Part shown: positions 48,911 through 57,200 of the stretch, one piece after another | How positions within the stretch are numbered: position 1 is the stretch's first letter | Layout of the letters: each line of letters opens with the position of its first letter | NCBI GenBank assembly: GCA_039922495.1 | Contig: JBDTEO010000010.1 | Location: forward strand, 45,375 to 109,374 | DNA from: JALYYC01 sp039922495 | GTDB lineage: Bacteria; Chloroflexota; Dormibacteria; CF-121 | Direction of reading: 5' to 3' | DNA length: 64,000 bases | Translations under genes and position numbers: made by a program | Notes under the pieces: model-generated | The model's input: only the letters and a program-made list of their open reading frames with translations | Databases searched by the model: none | Told to the model about the DNA's origin: nothing

Positions 48911-50260
48911 TTACGTGGGTGAGGTTAAGACGGGCTGGACGCGAAGGTGCAATCCGTCGACCGCCACCACCTTGACCGGCGTGCCAGCTGGAACCATCCC
49001 TGATGCGGAGGTTGCCTGCCAGAGCGCCCCGTCGATGAAGATCATCCCCGCGGGATTGAGCGGCTCACGCACAACGCCGACGCTACCCACCATCGTTTGT
49101 TCTCCGGCGGCGTACGGTCGCCGGCGCGAGTCGATCACCTTCCGCAGGATGAAGGCGAAGATGCCGGCGATGACCAGCACGGTGATCACGAGCAGGGGAA
49201 TATTGATGCCCTCGGCGAGGAACCCGGTATCGATCAACAGCAGGCCGCCCAGCGTCATGGCAATCACCGCGGCGGTCGTCAGGACCCCGTGCGTCACGGC
49301 TTTCAGGTCGACGACGAAGAGCAACATCGCCAGGACAATCAACACGATGCCGGCCGCGTTGATCGGTAGGTTGAAGAGTGAAAGGGCGGCGAGCACGCCG
49401 GCGATCACGCCGACCACCCCCACCAGGACGAACCCCGGGTGGGTCGCCCAGACCCCGATCCCGATCACCGCCAGCAGAAACAATAGATAGATAAGGTTGG
49501 GATCGGCCGCGGCTTCGAGGAAGCGATCGATACCGCTGAGGTCGTCGCGCTCGATGCCGGCATGGGCCGTCTGGAGCGTATAGGTCAGGCCGCCCTTGAC
49601 GACCTGGCGCCCATCGAGGGCGGTGAGGAGGGTGTCGAGATCGCGCGACTCCAGGTCGACCACGCCCAGCGTGACCGCCTCGTCGGAGGGCACGTTGATG
49701 CTCTGGCGCACCGCTTTCTCCGCCCAGTCCGCATTCCGGTGGTGCAAGCTGGCGAGCGCGCGCACGTAGGCAGCCGCGTCATTTTCGATCTTGATGTCCT
49801 CGATGTCGGCTGGGGCCGCGGAGGCGCCGGGTGACGGACTGGCCGCCGGAGCCGGGTTCGATCCACCGAGGCTGACTGGATGGGCGGAGCCGATGTTGGT
49901 CCCCGGCGCCATCGCGGCGACGTCGCTGGCCTCCGTGATATAGAGGCCGGCCGACGCAGCCCTGGCGCCCGACGGTGAGACGAAGACGACCACCGGGACG
50001 GGTGCGGCGAGGATCTTCTTGATGATGTCGCGCATCGAAGTGTCAAGGCCGCCAGGTGTGTCCATGGCGATGATCAACGCCGTTGCATGACCCCGCACGG
50101 CGCGGTCCACCGCGGTGACGATGTAGTGGTCGGTGATCGGATTGATGACCCCGTCGAGCGTCGCCAGCAGGACGTGCGGTTCGCTCGCGTGGGCGGGCAC
50201 ATGAGACCACAAGGAGGCGATCAAGGCAGCCATCGCCGTAAGGCGCGCGGCCCGCTTCAT
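48911..50260 (-). CDS. nfeD: NfeD-family membrane serine protease (ClpP-class, STOPP)
   Basis: This 449-residue long-form NfeD has a signal peptide and a ClpP-like protease domain. That domain has IAMDTPGGLDTSMRDIIKKI, the serine segment GARAASAGLYI, and the lysine region KIENDAAAYVRALA. Four or five transmembrane helices follow, then a C-terminal OB-fold (GSVGVVREPLNPAGMIFIDG). It acts at the membrane with the stomatin encoded next. ATG 50260 is preceded by TAGAAT with a 6-nt gap (leaderless pattern). It is divergent from the sigma-like/gcv operon over 51 bp. Confidence 0.93.
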   Translation of the reverse strand: MKRAARLTAMAALIASLWSHVPAHASEPHVLLATLDGVINPITDHYIVTAVDRAVRGHATALIIAMDTPGGLDTSMRDIIKKILAAPVPVVVFVSPSGARAASAGLYITEASDVAAMAPGTNIGSAHPVSLGGSNPAPAASPSPGASAAPADIEDIKIENDAAAYVRALASLHHRNADWAEKAVRQSINVPSDEAVTLGVVDLESRDLDTLLTALDGRQVVKGGLTYTLQTAHAGIERDDLSGIDRFLEAAADPNLIYLLFLLAVIGIGVWATHPGFVLVGVVGVIAGVLAALSLFNLPINAAGIVLIVLAMLLFVVDLKAVTHGVLTTAAVIAMTLGGLLLIDTGFLAEGINIPLLVITVLVIAGIFAFILRKVIDSRRRPYAAGEQTMVGSVGVVREPLNPAGMIFIDGALWQATSASGMVPAGTPVKVVAVDGLHLRVQPVLTSPT

Positions 50261-50266
50261 CGAGTC

Positions 50267-50272
50267 ATTCTA
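50267..50272 (-). promoter_or_regulatory. -10 element (TAGAAT) of nfeD operon, leaderless
   Basis: Minus-strand TAGAAT, 6 nt before ATG 50260. Confidence 0.55.
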
Positions 50273-50298
50273 GGTCCTCTTTCACCAGACCCCGTCGA

Positions 50299-50304
50299 TA
50301 CAAT
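50299..50304 (+). promoter_or_regulatory. -10 element (TACAAT) of sigma-like/gcv operon, leaderless
   Basis: TACAAT is followed by 7 nt and ATG 50312. An overlapping ATG at 50303 is inside the hexamer and unlikely to be used. Confidence 0.55.
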
Positions 50305-50311
50305 GAGACCC

Positions 50312-50905
50312 ATGCCACCGGCTCCGTTACGGCAGCCGAGCGACGACGACGAGGACGATTACCGCGTCCAGGTCGCTCGCTATCCGCGCCTTTCCAACGA
50401 CGATGTGGCGCGCTGCCTGGCGGAGCGCGGACCGGCGCGCGATGCGGCGAACCGGACGCTGATCGAACACAACCTCTACCTGGTCTTCGACGCGGCCATG
50501 ACACGCAAGGACCGCGGAGTCCCGTTCGGTGATCTGTTCCAGGAAGGCACGGTCGGCCTCATTTCAGCGGTCGAACACTACACGGCCGCGGACGGTGGCT
50601 TCCACTCCAGCCTGGTCGAGGCGATCTCTGCCACGATGGACGATGTGCTCGCCCAAACCGAGGAGGCGCAGCGCAACGACGAGGCGTTCGTCAGCGCCTG
50701 TCGGCTGCTCGAGTCGGCGCAGCGGCTGCTCTCCGCGCGGCTGCAGCGCACGGCGTCGCCGGCGGAGCTGGCCAGGCTGCTGCAGTGGGAGGAGGCACGG
50801 GTCAACGTGATCCTCGAGATGCTGCACGACGCCAGCGATGTGCATGACCAGAAGCTCTTCCACTATCTGGACGACCTCGACGACCTCGACAATAAAGAAG
50901 CGTGA
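50312..50905 (+). CDS. truncated sigma-70-like protein lacking region 4
   Basis: This 197-residue protein aligns by eye with regions 1.2-2-3 of primary sigma factors: ARDAANRTLIEHNLYLV, RGVPFGDLFQEGTVGLISAV and EHYTAADGGF. A region-3-like helix pair (SPAELARLLQWEEARVNVIL) follows. The usual -10-binding block (YATWWIRQAI) is replaced by SSLVEAISATMDDVL, and no region 4 follows. Instead the protein ends in an acidic tail (YLDDLDDLDNKEA). It may be a regulator that binds RNA polymerase or an anti-sigma target rather than a working sigma factor. It is coupled to gcvT by GTGA, so it heads the glycine cleavage operon. Confidence 0.72.
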   Translation: MPPAPLRQPSDDDEDDYRVQVARYPRLSNDDVARCLAERGPARDAANRTLIEHNLYLVFDAAMTRKDRGVPFGDLFQEGTVGLISAVEHYTAADGGFHSSLVEAISATMDDVLAQTEEAQRNDEAFVSACRLLESAQRLLSARLQRTASPAELARLLQWEEARVNVILEMLHDASDVHDQKLFHYLDDLDDLDNKEA

Positions 50906-52020
50906 CCAGTCCCACCGCCACTGCCGAACGTACCCCCCTCTATGACGAACACGTGCGCCTCCACGCGCAGATGACCAACTTCGGCGGCTGGTCGATGCCG
51001 TTGCAGTACACGTCGATTCGTGATGAGCACCAGGCGGTGCGTACCGCGGCGGGGATGTTCGACCTGTCGCACATGGGGGAAATTCGCGTCACCGGGTCCG
51101 GAGCCCTGGGGTTGGTGCAGAAGGTGGTCGCGCGCGACATCGCGCCCTTGAAGGTCGGCCGCGCCCAGTACACCGTCCTCTGCAACGAGGGCGGCGGCAT
51201 CATCGATGACCTGCTGGTCTACGCGGAGGACGGGGGCTACGTGCTGGTCGTCAACGCCGGCAACCAGGACCGTGACTTCGACTGGATTCGCCGCCACGCC
51301 GGACGGGACAGCCAGGTCAGCAATGTCGGCCGAGAGACGGCCCTGATCGGCGTCCAGGGTCCGCGCGCGGTGGCGATCGTGCAGGCGCTCGCCGACCAGG
51401 ACCTGACCGGGGTCAAGTACTACGCCTTTACCGATGGCACGCTGGCCGGCGTGCCGGCACGGCTGTCACGGACGGGCTACACCGGCGAGGATGGATTCGA
51501 GATCTTCAGCGCTCCCGCCGACGCCGCCGCGGTCTGGAACGCGCTGCTCGAGCGCGGGAAGGACCGTGGACTCAAGCCCGCGGGCCTTGGTGCACGCGAT
51601 ACGCTCCGGCTTGAAGCGGGCATGCGCCTCTATGGCAACGATATGGACGAGCAAACGAACCCACTCCAAGCCGGGCTGGAGTGGACGGTCAGCCTGGACA
51701 AAGACTTTATCGGCGCCCCGGCGCTCCGCCGCGCTGCCGCCAACCTCGACCGAACGATCGCCGGGTTGAAGATGCTGGATCGAAGCATCCCCCGGCACGG
51801 CTATCCCGTCATGCTGGATGGCCAGCGCATCGGATCGGTGGGCTCGGGTAACGTGTCCTTTACCCTCGGCTTCAACATTGCCATGGCATCGATTCCGCCG
51901 GACCAGGCAATGGCTGGGAAACGCCTTGGCATCGACGTTCGCGGAACGACCGCGCCGGCGGAGGTCGTTCCGCTCCCGTTTTACAAGCGGCCTCGGCCGA
52001 ACTTAAAGGGAGAGAACTGA
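50902..52020 (+). CDS. gcvT: aminomethyltransferase (glycine cleavage T protein)
   Basis: This 372-residue T protein moves the aminomethyl group from the lipoyl arm of GcvH to tetrahydrofolate, releasing ammonia. Features: TPLYDEHVRLHAQMTNFGGW at the N-terminus, FDLSHMGEIRVTG, the GYTGEDGFEIF motif, LGARDTLRLEAGMRLYGNDM and the C-terminal barrel. GTG 50902 overlaps the sigma-like gene (GTGA); its stop overlaps gcvH by TGATG. No glycine riboswitch space exists before it, so regulation must be at the 50.3-kb promoter. Confidence 0.96.
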   Translation: MTSPTATAERTPLYDEHVRLHAQMTNFGGWSMPLQYTSIRDEHQAVRTAAGMFDLSHMGEIRVTGSGALGLVQKVVARDIAPLKVGRAQYTVLCNEGGGIIDDLLVYAEDGGYVLVVNAGNQDRDFDWIRRHAGRDSQVSNVGRETALIGVQGPRAVAIVQALADQDLTGVKYYAFTDGTLAGVPARLSRTGYTGEDGFEIFSAPADAAAVWNALLERGKDRGLKPAGLGARDTLRLEAGMRLYGNDMDEQTNPLQAGLEWTVSLDKDFIGAPALRRAAANLDRTIAGLKMLDRSIPRHGYPVMLDGQRIGSVGSGNVSFTLGFNIAMASIPPDQAMAGKRLGIDVRGTTAPAEVVPLPFYKRPRPNLKGEN

Positions 52021-52403
52021 TGGCAGACCTCAGTGGCATGCGGTTCAGCGAGAGTCATGAGTGGACGCGCAAGGACGGAGACCAGGTCACGGTCGGGATC
52101 ACCGAGTATGCGCAGTCGCAGCTTGGCGACGTGATCTACCTGGAACTGCCGGCGGTCGGACAGCCACTGGAGGCGGGCGGGCGCATGGGCGTGATCGAAT
52201 CCGTCAAGGCGGCCTCCGACCTGTACAGTCCCGTTGGCGGGGAGGTGGCCGAGGTCAACACCGAGCTGAAGGACCACCCCGAGTTCATCAACCAGGATCC
52301 CTACGGGAAGGGATGGATCCTGAAACTGAAGTCGGTCAAAGACAATCCGAAGCTTCTTGACGAAAAGGCGTACGAGTCGTTCACCGCGGGCGAGCCGCAC
52401 TAG
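52020..52403 (+). CDS. gcvH: glycine cleavage H protein
   Basis: This 127-residue lipoyl carrier protein starts ADLSGMRFSESHEWTRKDG. The lipoylated lysine is K63 in GVIESVKAASDLYSPVGG, followed by NQDPYGKGWI. It shuttles the aminomethyl intermediate between the P, T and L proteins. It is tightly packed between gcvT and gcvPA (one-base overlaps TGATG and TAGTG). No lipoate ligase or L protein gene is in the window. Confidence 0.97.
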   Translation: MADLSGMRFSESHEWTRKDGDQVTVGITEYAQSQLGDVIYLELPAVGQPLEAGGRMGVIESVKAASDLYSPVGGEVAEVNTELKDHPEFINQDPYGKGWILKLKSVKDNPKLLDEKAYESFTAGEPH

Positions 52404-53734
52404 TGTCGTATCTGCCCAGCGCGGCGGCCGAGCGGGCCGAGATGCTCAAGGTCCTGGAGCTCGAGCGGATCGAAGACCTGTTCCGGCAGATCCCGGAGCG
52501 CTTGCGCCTCACGCAGATTGATCTCCCCGCGCCGCTCAGCGAGCTCGAGCTCGTTCAATATTTCCGCGAACTGGGACGCCTCAATGCGCGGATCGCGCCC
52601 TCCCAGAGCTTCCTTGGCGCCGGCGCGTCACGCCGGTTCAGTCCCGCGATCGTGAACGGGGTGATCTCCCGTCCGGATTTCTACACCACCTACACGCCCT
52701 ACCAGGCCGAAGCCAGCCAGGGGACCCTGCAGGCCACTTACGAGTTTCAAACGATGATTGCGCTGCTGACCGGGCTGGACGTCGCCAACGCCTCGCTCTA
52801 CGACGGCGCGACCGCGCTCGCCGAAGCCGCCAAGATGGCGGTGGCGCAGACGAATCGCAAGAATGTCGTGGTTGCGGGGGCGTTGCATCCAGAGTACGTT
52901 CAGGTTCTCCAGACCTATTCCGAAGCGCAGGACTACGAGATCCTCCGCGTGGCGGCCGGCCCGGATGGGCGGGTGGACCCGGTCAAGCTCCACGAGGCCG
53001 TGACCGCAACCACCGCGGCCGTCATCGTGCAACAACCCAACTTTTTCGGAGTGCTGGAGGACACCCCGGCGGTCAGCGAGTTGGCCCACGGGGCCGGCGC
53101 CCTGCTGATCGCCTGCGTCGATCCGATCTCGCTGGGCGTGCTCTCGGCTCCCGGTGACTACGGGGCCGATCTCGCCGTCGGCGATGGCCAGCCGCTCGGC
53201 ATCCCGCTGTCGTTTGGCGGACCGTATGTCGGCTTCATCGCCTGCCGCGAGGCCCTGATGCGCCGCATGCCAGGACGCCTGGTGGGCGCGACTGTGGATG
53301 GCAAAGGCCAGCGAGGCTTTGTGCTCACCCTGCAGGCGCGGGAGCAGCACATCCGTCGTGAGCATGCGACCTCGAACATCACCACCAACCACGCCCTGAT
53401 GGCGCTCGCCGCCACCGTCTACCTGGCGCACATGGGCGGTCAGGGCCTGGCCGCGGTGGCCGAGATCAGCGCGCAACGCGCCCACCATCTCGCCGAGCGC
53501 CTGACCCGCAAACCCGGTTACGGCCTGGCCTTCAGCGGACCGTTCCTCTGGGAGTTTGCCCTCCGCACGCCAGGGCCCGCCGCTGAGGTGCAGGCCGGCA
53601 TGCTCGAGCACGGTATCCTGCCCGGGCTCCCGCTCGGCCGCTTCTTTCCGGAGCTTGGCAATGTGCTGCTGGTATCGGTCACCGAGCTGAACGACCCCGC
53701 CGCGCTTGACCGGTACGTCGAGGCGCTGCCCTGA
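52403..53734 (+). CDS. gcvPA: glycine dehydrogenase (decarboxylating) subunit 1
   Basis: This 443-residue alpha subunit of the heterotetrameric P protein starts SYLPSAAAERAEMLKVLELE. It has SFLGAGASRRFSPAIVNGVI, YTPYQAEASQGTLQATYEFQ, the PLP-fold region and RREHATSNITTNHALMALAA. With GcvPB it decarboxylates glycine and loads the aminomethyl group on GcvH. The PLP lysine is in the partner subunit. Its stop forms CTGA with the start of gcvPB. Confidence 0.96.
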   Translation: MSYLPSAAAERAEMLKVLELERIEDLFRQIPERLRLTQIDLPAPLSELELVQYFRELGRLNARIAPSQSFLGAGASRRFSPAIVNGVISRPDFYTTYTPYQAEASQGTLQATYEFQTMIALLTGLDVANASLYDGATALAEAAKMAVAQTNRKNVVVAGALHPEYVQVLQTYSEAQDYEILRVAAGPDGRVDPVKLHEAVTATTAAVIVQQPNFFGVLEDTPAVSELAHGAGALLIACVDPISLGVLSAPGDYGADLAVGDGQPLGIPLSFGGPYVGFIACREALMRRMPGRLVGATVDGKGQRGFVLTLQAREQHIRREHATSNITTNHALMALAATVYLAHMGGQGLAAVAEISAQRAHHLAERLTRKPGYGLAFSGPFLWEFALRTPGPAAEVQAGMLEHGILPGLPLGRFFPELGNVLLVSVTELNDPAALDRYVEALP

Positions 53735-55212
53735 GCGAGCCGCTCCTCTTCGAAATCGGTGCCCCGGATCGACCGGCACCGCGGCTGCCATCCGCCGGCG
53801 TTGACGCGCCGCCGTTGTCGAAGACGATTCCGCAGAGCCTGCGCCGGGCGGCGCCGCCGCCGATCCGCTCCCTGACCGAGCCGGAGGTCGCGCGCCACTA
53901 TGGCCGCCTCGGGCGACTCAACTTCAACCTGCACCAGGGTCTGTATCCACTCGGATCGTGCACCATGAAACACAACCCGGCGGTCAACGAAGCCCTCGCT
54001 CGGCTCGATGACTTCGCCGAGCTGCACCCCTACCATCCACCGGCTCGGGCCCAGGGCGCGCTGCGCCTGATGTGGGAGCTCGAGCAAGCGTTGCGCGCCA
54101 TCACGGGGATGGACCGCATGAGCCTGCAACCCGCTGCCGGGGCGCACGGCGAGTGGACCGGGCTGCGACTGATCCAGGCGTATCACCGGAGCCGCGGCGA
54201 AACCCGCGACGAGGTCCTCGTGCCGGACAGCGCCCATGGGACCAACCCGGCGAGCGCGACGCTATCGCGGTTGAAGACGGTGACGGTGAAGTCGGGTCGG
54301 GATGGTCAGGTGGACCTCGAGGACTTTACCGCGAAGCTCTCGACCCGGGTGGCCGCCGTCATGCTCACGAACCCGAACACCGTCGGCCTCTTTGAAAAGG
54401 ACATCCTCGAGATCGCGCGCCTCTCCCACGAGCAGGGCGTGCAGTTGTATTACGACGGCGCCAACCTCAACGCGCTCGTGGGCGTCGCCCGGCCGGGTGA
54501 CATGGGCTTTGATGTCGTCCATCTCAACCTGCATAAGACCTTTTCGACCCCGCACGGCGGCGGCGGTCCCGGTGCCGGTCCGGTAGGCGTCCGCGCGCAC
54601 CTCACGCCGTTCCTCCCCATCCCCACCGTCGAGCAAGATGCGGGGGGGTTCCGCTTCGACTACGAACGCCCGCAGTCGATTGGCAAGGTGCGCTCCTTCT
54701 ATGGAAATTTCGGCATGCTGCTCCGCGCCTACGCCTATATCCGCACCTACGGCAACGAGATCAGTGAGGTGGCGCACGGTGCCGTGCTGAACGCCAGCTA
54801 CCTGCGTCACCACCTGCGTCGCTATTTCGAGGACGCGTTCGAGGGCCCCTCGCTCCACGAGTTCGTGCTGACCGCGAAGACCGCGAAGAGCGCCGGCGTG
54901 GGCGCCAAAGACATCGCCAAGCGGCTCATCGACCTCGGCTTCCACCCGCCGACGGTGTACTTCCCCCTGATCGTTCCCGAAGCCCTGATGATCGAGCCGA
55001 CCGAGACCGAACCGAAGGCCTCCCTCGACGCCTTCATCGAGGCGATCGCCCAGATCCATGCGGAAATCAAGCGGGATCCGGAGCTGGTCAAAACCGCCCC
55101 GCACAATGCCCCGATCGGCCGGCTCGACGAGGTCCGGGCGGCCCGGCAGCTCGACCTCCGCTGGCGCCCCCCCAGCGACCGGGTCAGCCCCCTGGCGGCG
55201 GCCAAAAGTTAG
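53731..55212 (+). CDS. gcvPB: glycine dehydrogenase (decarboxylating) subunit 2
   Basis: This beta subunit carries the PLP lysine in HLNLHKTFSTPHGGGGPGAG, plus RLGRLNFNLHQGLYPLGSC, TMKHNP and PAAGAHGEWTGL. A TTG start at 53815 would omit the conserved N-terminal EPLLFE / proline-rich arm of the family. That arm (EPLLFEIGAPDRPAPRLP) is encoded in frame just upstream. The only start in reach is CTG 53731, overlapping the gcvPA stop as CTGA, giving 493 aa. This completes a gcvT-H-PA-PB operon for glycine breakdown to CO2, ammonia and C1-tetrahydrofolate. Confidence 0.95.
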   Translation: MSEPLLFEIGAPDRPAPRLPSAGVDAPPLSKTIPQSLRRAAPPPIRSLTEPEVARHYGRLGRLNFNLHQGLYPLGSCTMKHNPAVNEALARLDDFAELHPYHPPARAQGALRLMWELEQALRAITGMDRMSLQPAAGAHGEWTGLRLIQAYHRSRGETRDEVLVPDSAHGTNPASATLSRLKTVTVKSGRDGQVDLEDFTAKLSTRVAAVMLTNPNTVGLFEKDILEIARLSHEQGVQLYYDGANLNALVGVARPGDMGFDVVHLNLHKTFSTPHGGGGPGAGPVGVRAHLTPFLPIPTVEQDAGGFRFDYERPQSIGKVRSFYGNFGMLLRAYAYIRTYGNEISEVAHGAVLNASYLRHHLRRYFEDAFEGPSLHEFVLTAKTAKSAGVGAKDIAKRLIDLGFHPPTVYFPLIVPEALMIEPTETEPKASLDAFIEAIAQIHAEIKRDPELVKTAPHNAPIGRLDEVRAARQLDLRWRPPSDRVSPLAAAKS

Positions 55213-55246
55213 GCGCCGACATAGGCCGATTATGAGTCCGATTTGG

Positions 55247-55252
55247 TACAAT
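55247..55252 (+). promoter_or_regulatory. -10 candidate (TACAAT) of gyrB
   Basis: TACAAT ends 13 nt before TTG 55266 in the 53-bp gap after gcvPB, giving a leader of only a few bases. Confidence 0.45.
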
Positions 55253-55265
55253 TTGAATACGCGAT

Positions 55266-57179
55266 TTGCTGAATCCTAAGGAAAGATCGTCGTCTGCCTA
55301 TGATGCCAAGGCCATCCAGGTGCTGGAGGGTTTGGAGCCGGTCAGACGGCGTCCCGGCATGTATATCGGCTCGACCGATAACCGGGGCCTCCACCACCTG
55401 GTCGAGGAGCTCGTTGCCAACTCCATTGACGAGGCGCTAGCCGGATTCTGTACCCGCATGGAGGTGACCCTCCATGCCGATGGCTCGGCCTCGGTCGCCG
55501 ACAATGGCCGCGGGATCCCGGTCGACATGATGAAGGAGCAGGGCAAGCCCGCGCTCGAGGTCGTCATGACCAAGCTGCACGCCGGCGGAAAGTTCGGCGG
55601 CGGCGGCTACAAGGTCTCGGGCGGTCTGCACGGGGTCGGCCTGTCGGTCGTCAATGCCCTCTCGGAAAAGCTGCACGTCACGGTCATGCGTCACGGGAAG
55701 CAGTACGACCAGGATTACCGGCGTGGTGCCCCGGTCGCTCCGCTCAAGGTCACCGGCAAGGCGGACACCACCGGCGCCTATATCCGGTTCTGGCCCGATC
55801 CCGAGATCTTCGAGGAGCTCGGGTTTCACTGGGAGATCGTGTCGCACCGTCTGCGCGAGCTCGCCTTCCTTAACAAGGGGTTGACCATCGTGCTGCGCGA
55901 CGAGCGCATCGATCTCGACTACACCTTCTACTTCGAGGGTGGCATCAGCGCCTTCGTGAAGTACCTCAACCGCGACAAGGGCTGGGTCAACTTGCGGCCG
56001 TTGCACGCCGAGCGCGAGGTCGAGGGCAACACCGTCGAGGTGGCGCTGCAGTACAACCAGGCGTTCACCGAAAACGTCCTGGCCTTCGCCAACAACATCA
56101 ACACGGTCGAGGGCGGGAGCCACGTCACCGGTTTCCGCGCCGCCCTCACCTCGGTGCTGAACAAGTACGCACGAAAGGCCGGCCTGGTCCGCGACCAGGA
56201 CCCGAACCTGACTGGCGACGACGTGCGTGAGGGGCTGACCGCGGTGATCAGCGTCAAGGTCCTCGAGCCTCAGTTCGAGGGCCAGACGAAGACCAAGCTC
56301 GGGAACTCGGAGGTCCGCGGACAGGTCGAAACGGTCTTCTCCGAGGCCTTCACCCAGTACCTCGAGGAGAACCCGCCCGACGCCCGCCGGATCATCGAGA
56401 AGTGCCTGGTGGCCGCCCGTGCCCGAGACGCCGCCAAGCGGGCGCGCGAGCTCGTCCAGCGAAAATCCCTGCTCGAGTCGGCGACCCTACCCGGGAAGCT
56501 GGCCGACTGCTCGGAGCGCGATCCCAGCCTCTGCGAGATCTACCTGGTCGAGGGCGACTCGGCCGGTGGCTCGGCCAAAGGTGCCCGCGATCGACGCTTC
56601 CAGGCGATCCTCCCACTGCGCGGCAAGATCCTGAATGTCGAGAAGGCTCGCGAGGACAAGATCCTCACGTCGGAGCAGATCCGGAACCTGATCACGGCAC
56701 TCGGCACCGGCATTGGCGAGAAGTTCGAGATCAGCAAGCTCCGCTATCACCGCATCATGATCATGACCGATGCCGATGTGGACGGCTCCCACATCCGCAC
56801 CCTCCTGCTGACGTTCTTCTTCCGCTACATGCCGAAGGTGATCGAGGGAAAGTACCTCTACATCGCCCAACCGCCGCTCTACAAGATCAGCCGGGGGAAA
56901 GAAGTCAGCTACGCGTACACCGACGAGCAGAAGAATCGGAAGCTGGCGCAGATGACCGGCAAACCCGAGGTCGCCCGCTACAAGGGCCTTGGCGAGATGA
57001 ACCCTGAACAACTCTGGGAGACCACCATGAATCCCGCGAACCGGATGTTGATGCGGGTCGAGGTCGAGGATGCGGTGGAGGCGGACAAGATCTTCGATGT
57101 CCTGATGGGCACCGAGGTCGATCCGCGCAAGCACTTCATTCAGACGCACGCCAAGACCGTGCGCAACCTGGACATCTAA
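55266..57179 (+). CDS. gyrB: DNA gyrase subunit B
   Basis: This 637-residue GyrB has the GHKL ATPase domain (VRRRPGMYIGSTDNRGLHHL, NSIDEA, NGRGIPVD, GGLHGVGLSVVNAL), the transducer, and the Toprim domain (CEIYLVEGDSAGGSAKGARD, LPLRGKILNVEKA, TDADVDGSHI). The C-terminus is YKGLGEMNPEQLWETTMNP. Gyrase introduces negative supercoils with ATP. The length of about 640 is the Gram-positive-type form without the extra insert. The start is TTG 55266. gyrA lies 2.4 kb downstream, separated by plsX and fabF. Confidence 0.97.
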   Translation: MLNPKERSSSAYDAKAIQVLEGLEPVRRRPGMYIGSTDNRGLHHLVEELVANSIDEALAGFCTRMEVTLHADGSASVADNGRGIPVDMMKEQGKPALEVVMTKLHAGGKFGGGGYKVSGGLHGVGLSVVNALSEKLHVTVMRHGKQYDQDYRRGAPVAPLKVTGKADTTGAYIRFWPDPEIFEELGFHWEIVSHRLRELAFLNKGLTIVLRDERIDLDYTFYFEGGISAFVKYLNRDKGWVNLRPLHAEREVEGNTVEVALQYNQAFTENVLAFANNINTVEGGSHVTGFRAALTSVLNKYARKAGLVRDQDPNLTGDDVREGLTAVISVKVLEPQFEGQTKTKLGNSEVRGQVETVFSEAFTQYLEENPPDARRIIEKCLVAARARDAAKRARELVQRKSLLESATLPGKLADCSERDPSLCEIYLVEGDSAGGSAKGARDRRFQAILPLRGKILNVEKAREDKILTSEQIRNLITALGTGIGEKFEISKLRYHRIMIMTDADVDGSHIRTLLLTFFFRYMPKVIEGKYLYIAQPPLYKISRGKEVSYAYTDEQKNRKLAQMTGKPEVARYKGLGEMNPEQLWETTMNPANRMLMRVEVEDAVEADKIFDVLMGTEVDPRKHFIQTHAKTVRNLDI

Positions 57180-57200
57180 CTCATTCCACCCACCGGACCG

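Noticed and set aside
50261..50902. Glycine riboswitch upstream of gcvT
   Set aside because: gcvT directly overlaps the sigma-like gene and the spacer before that gene is only 51 bp, so there is no room for a riboswitch.
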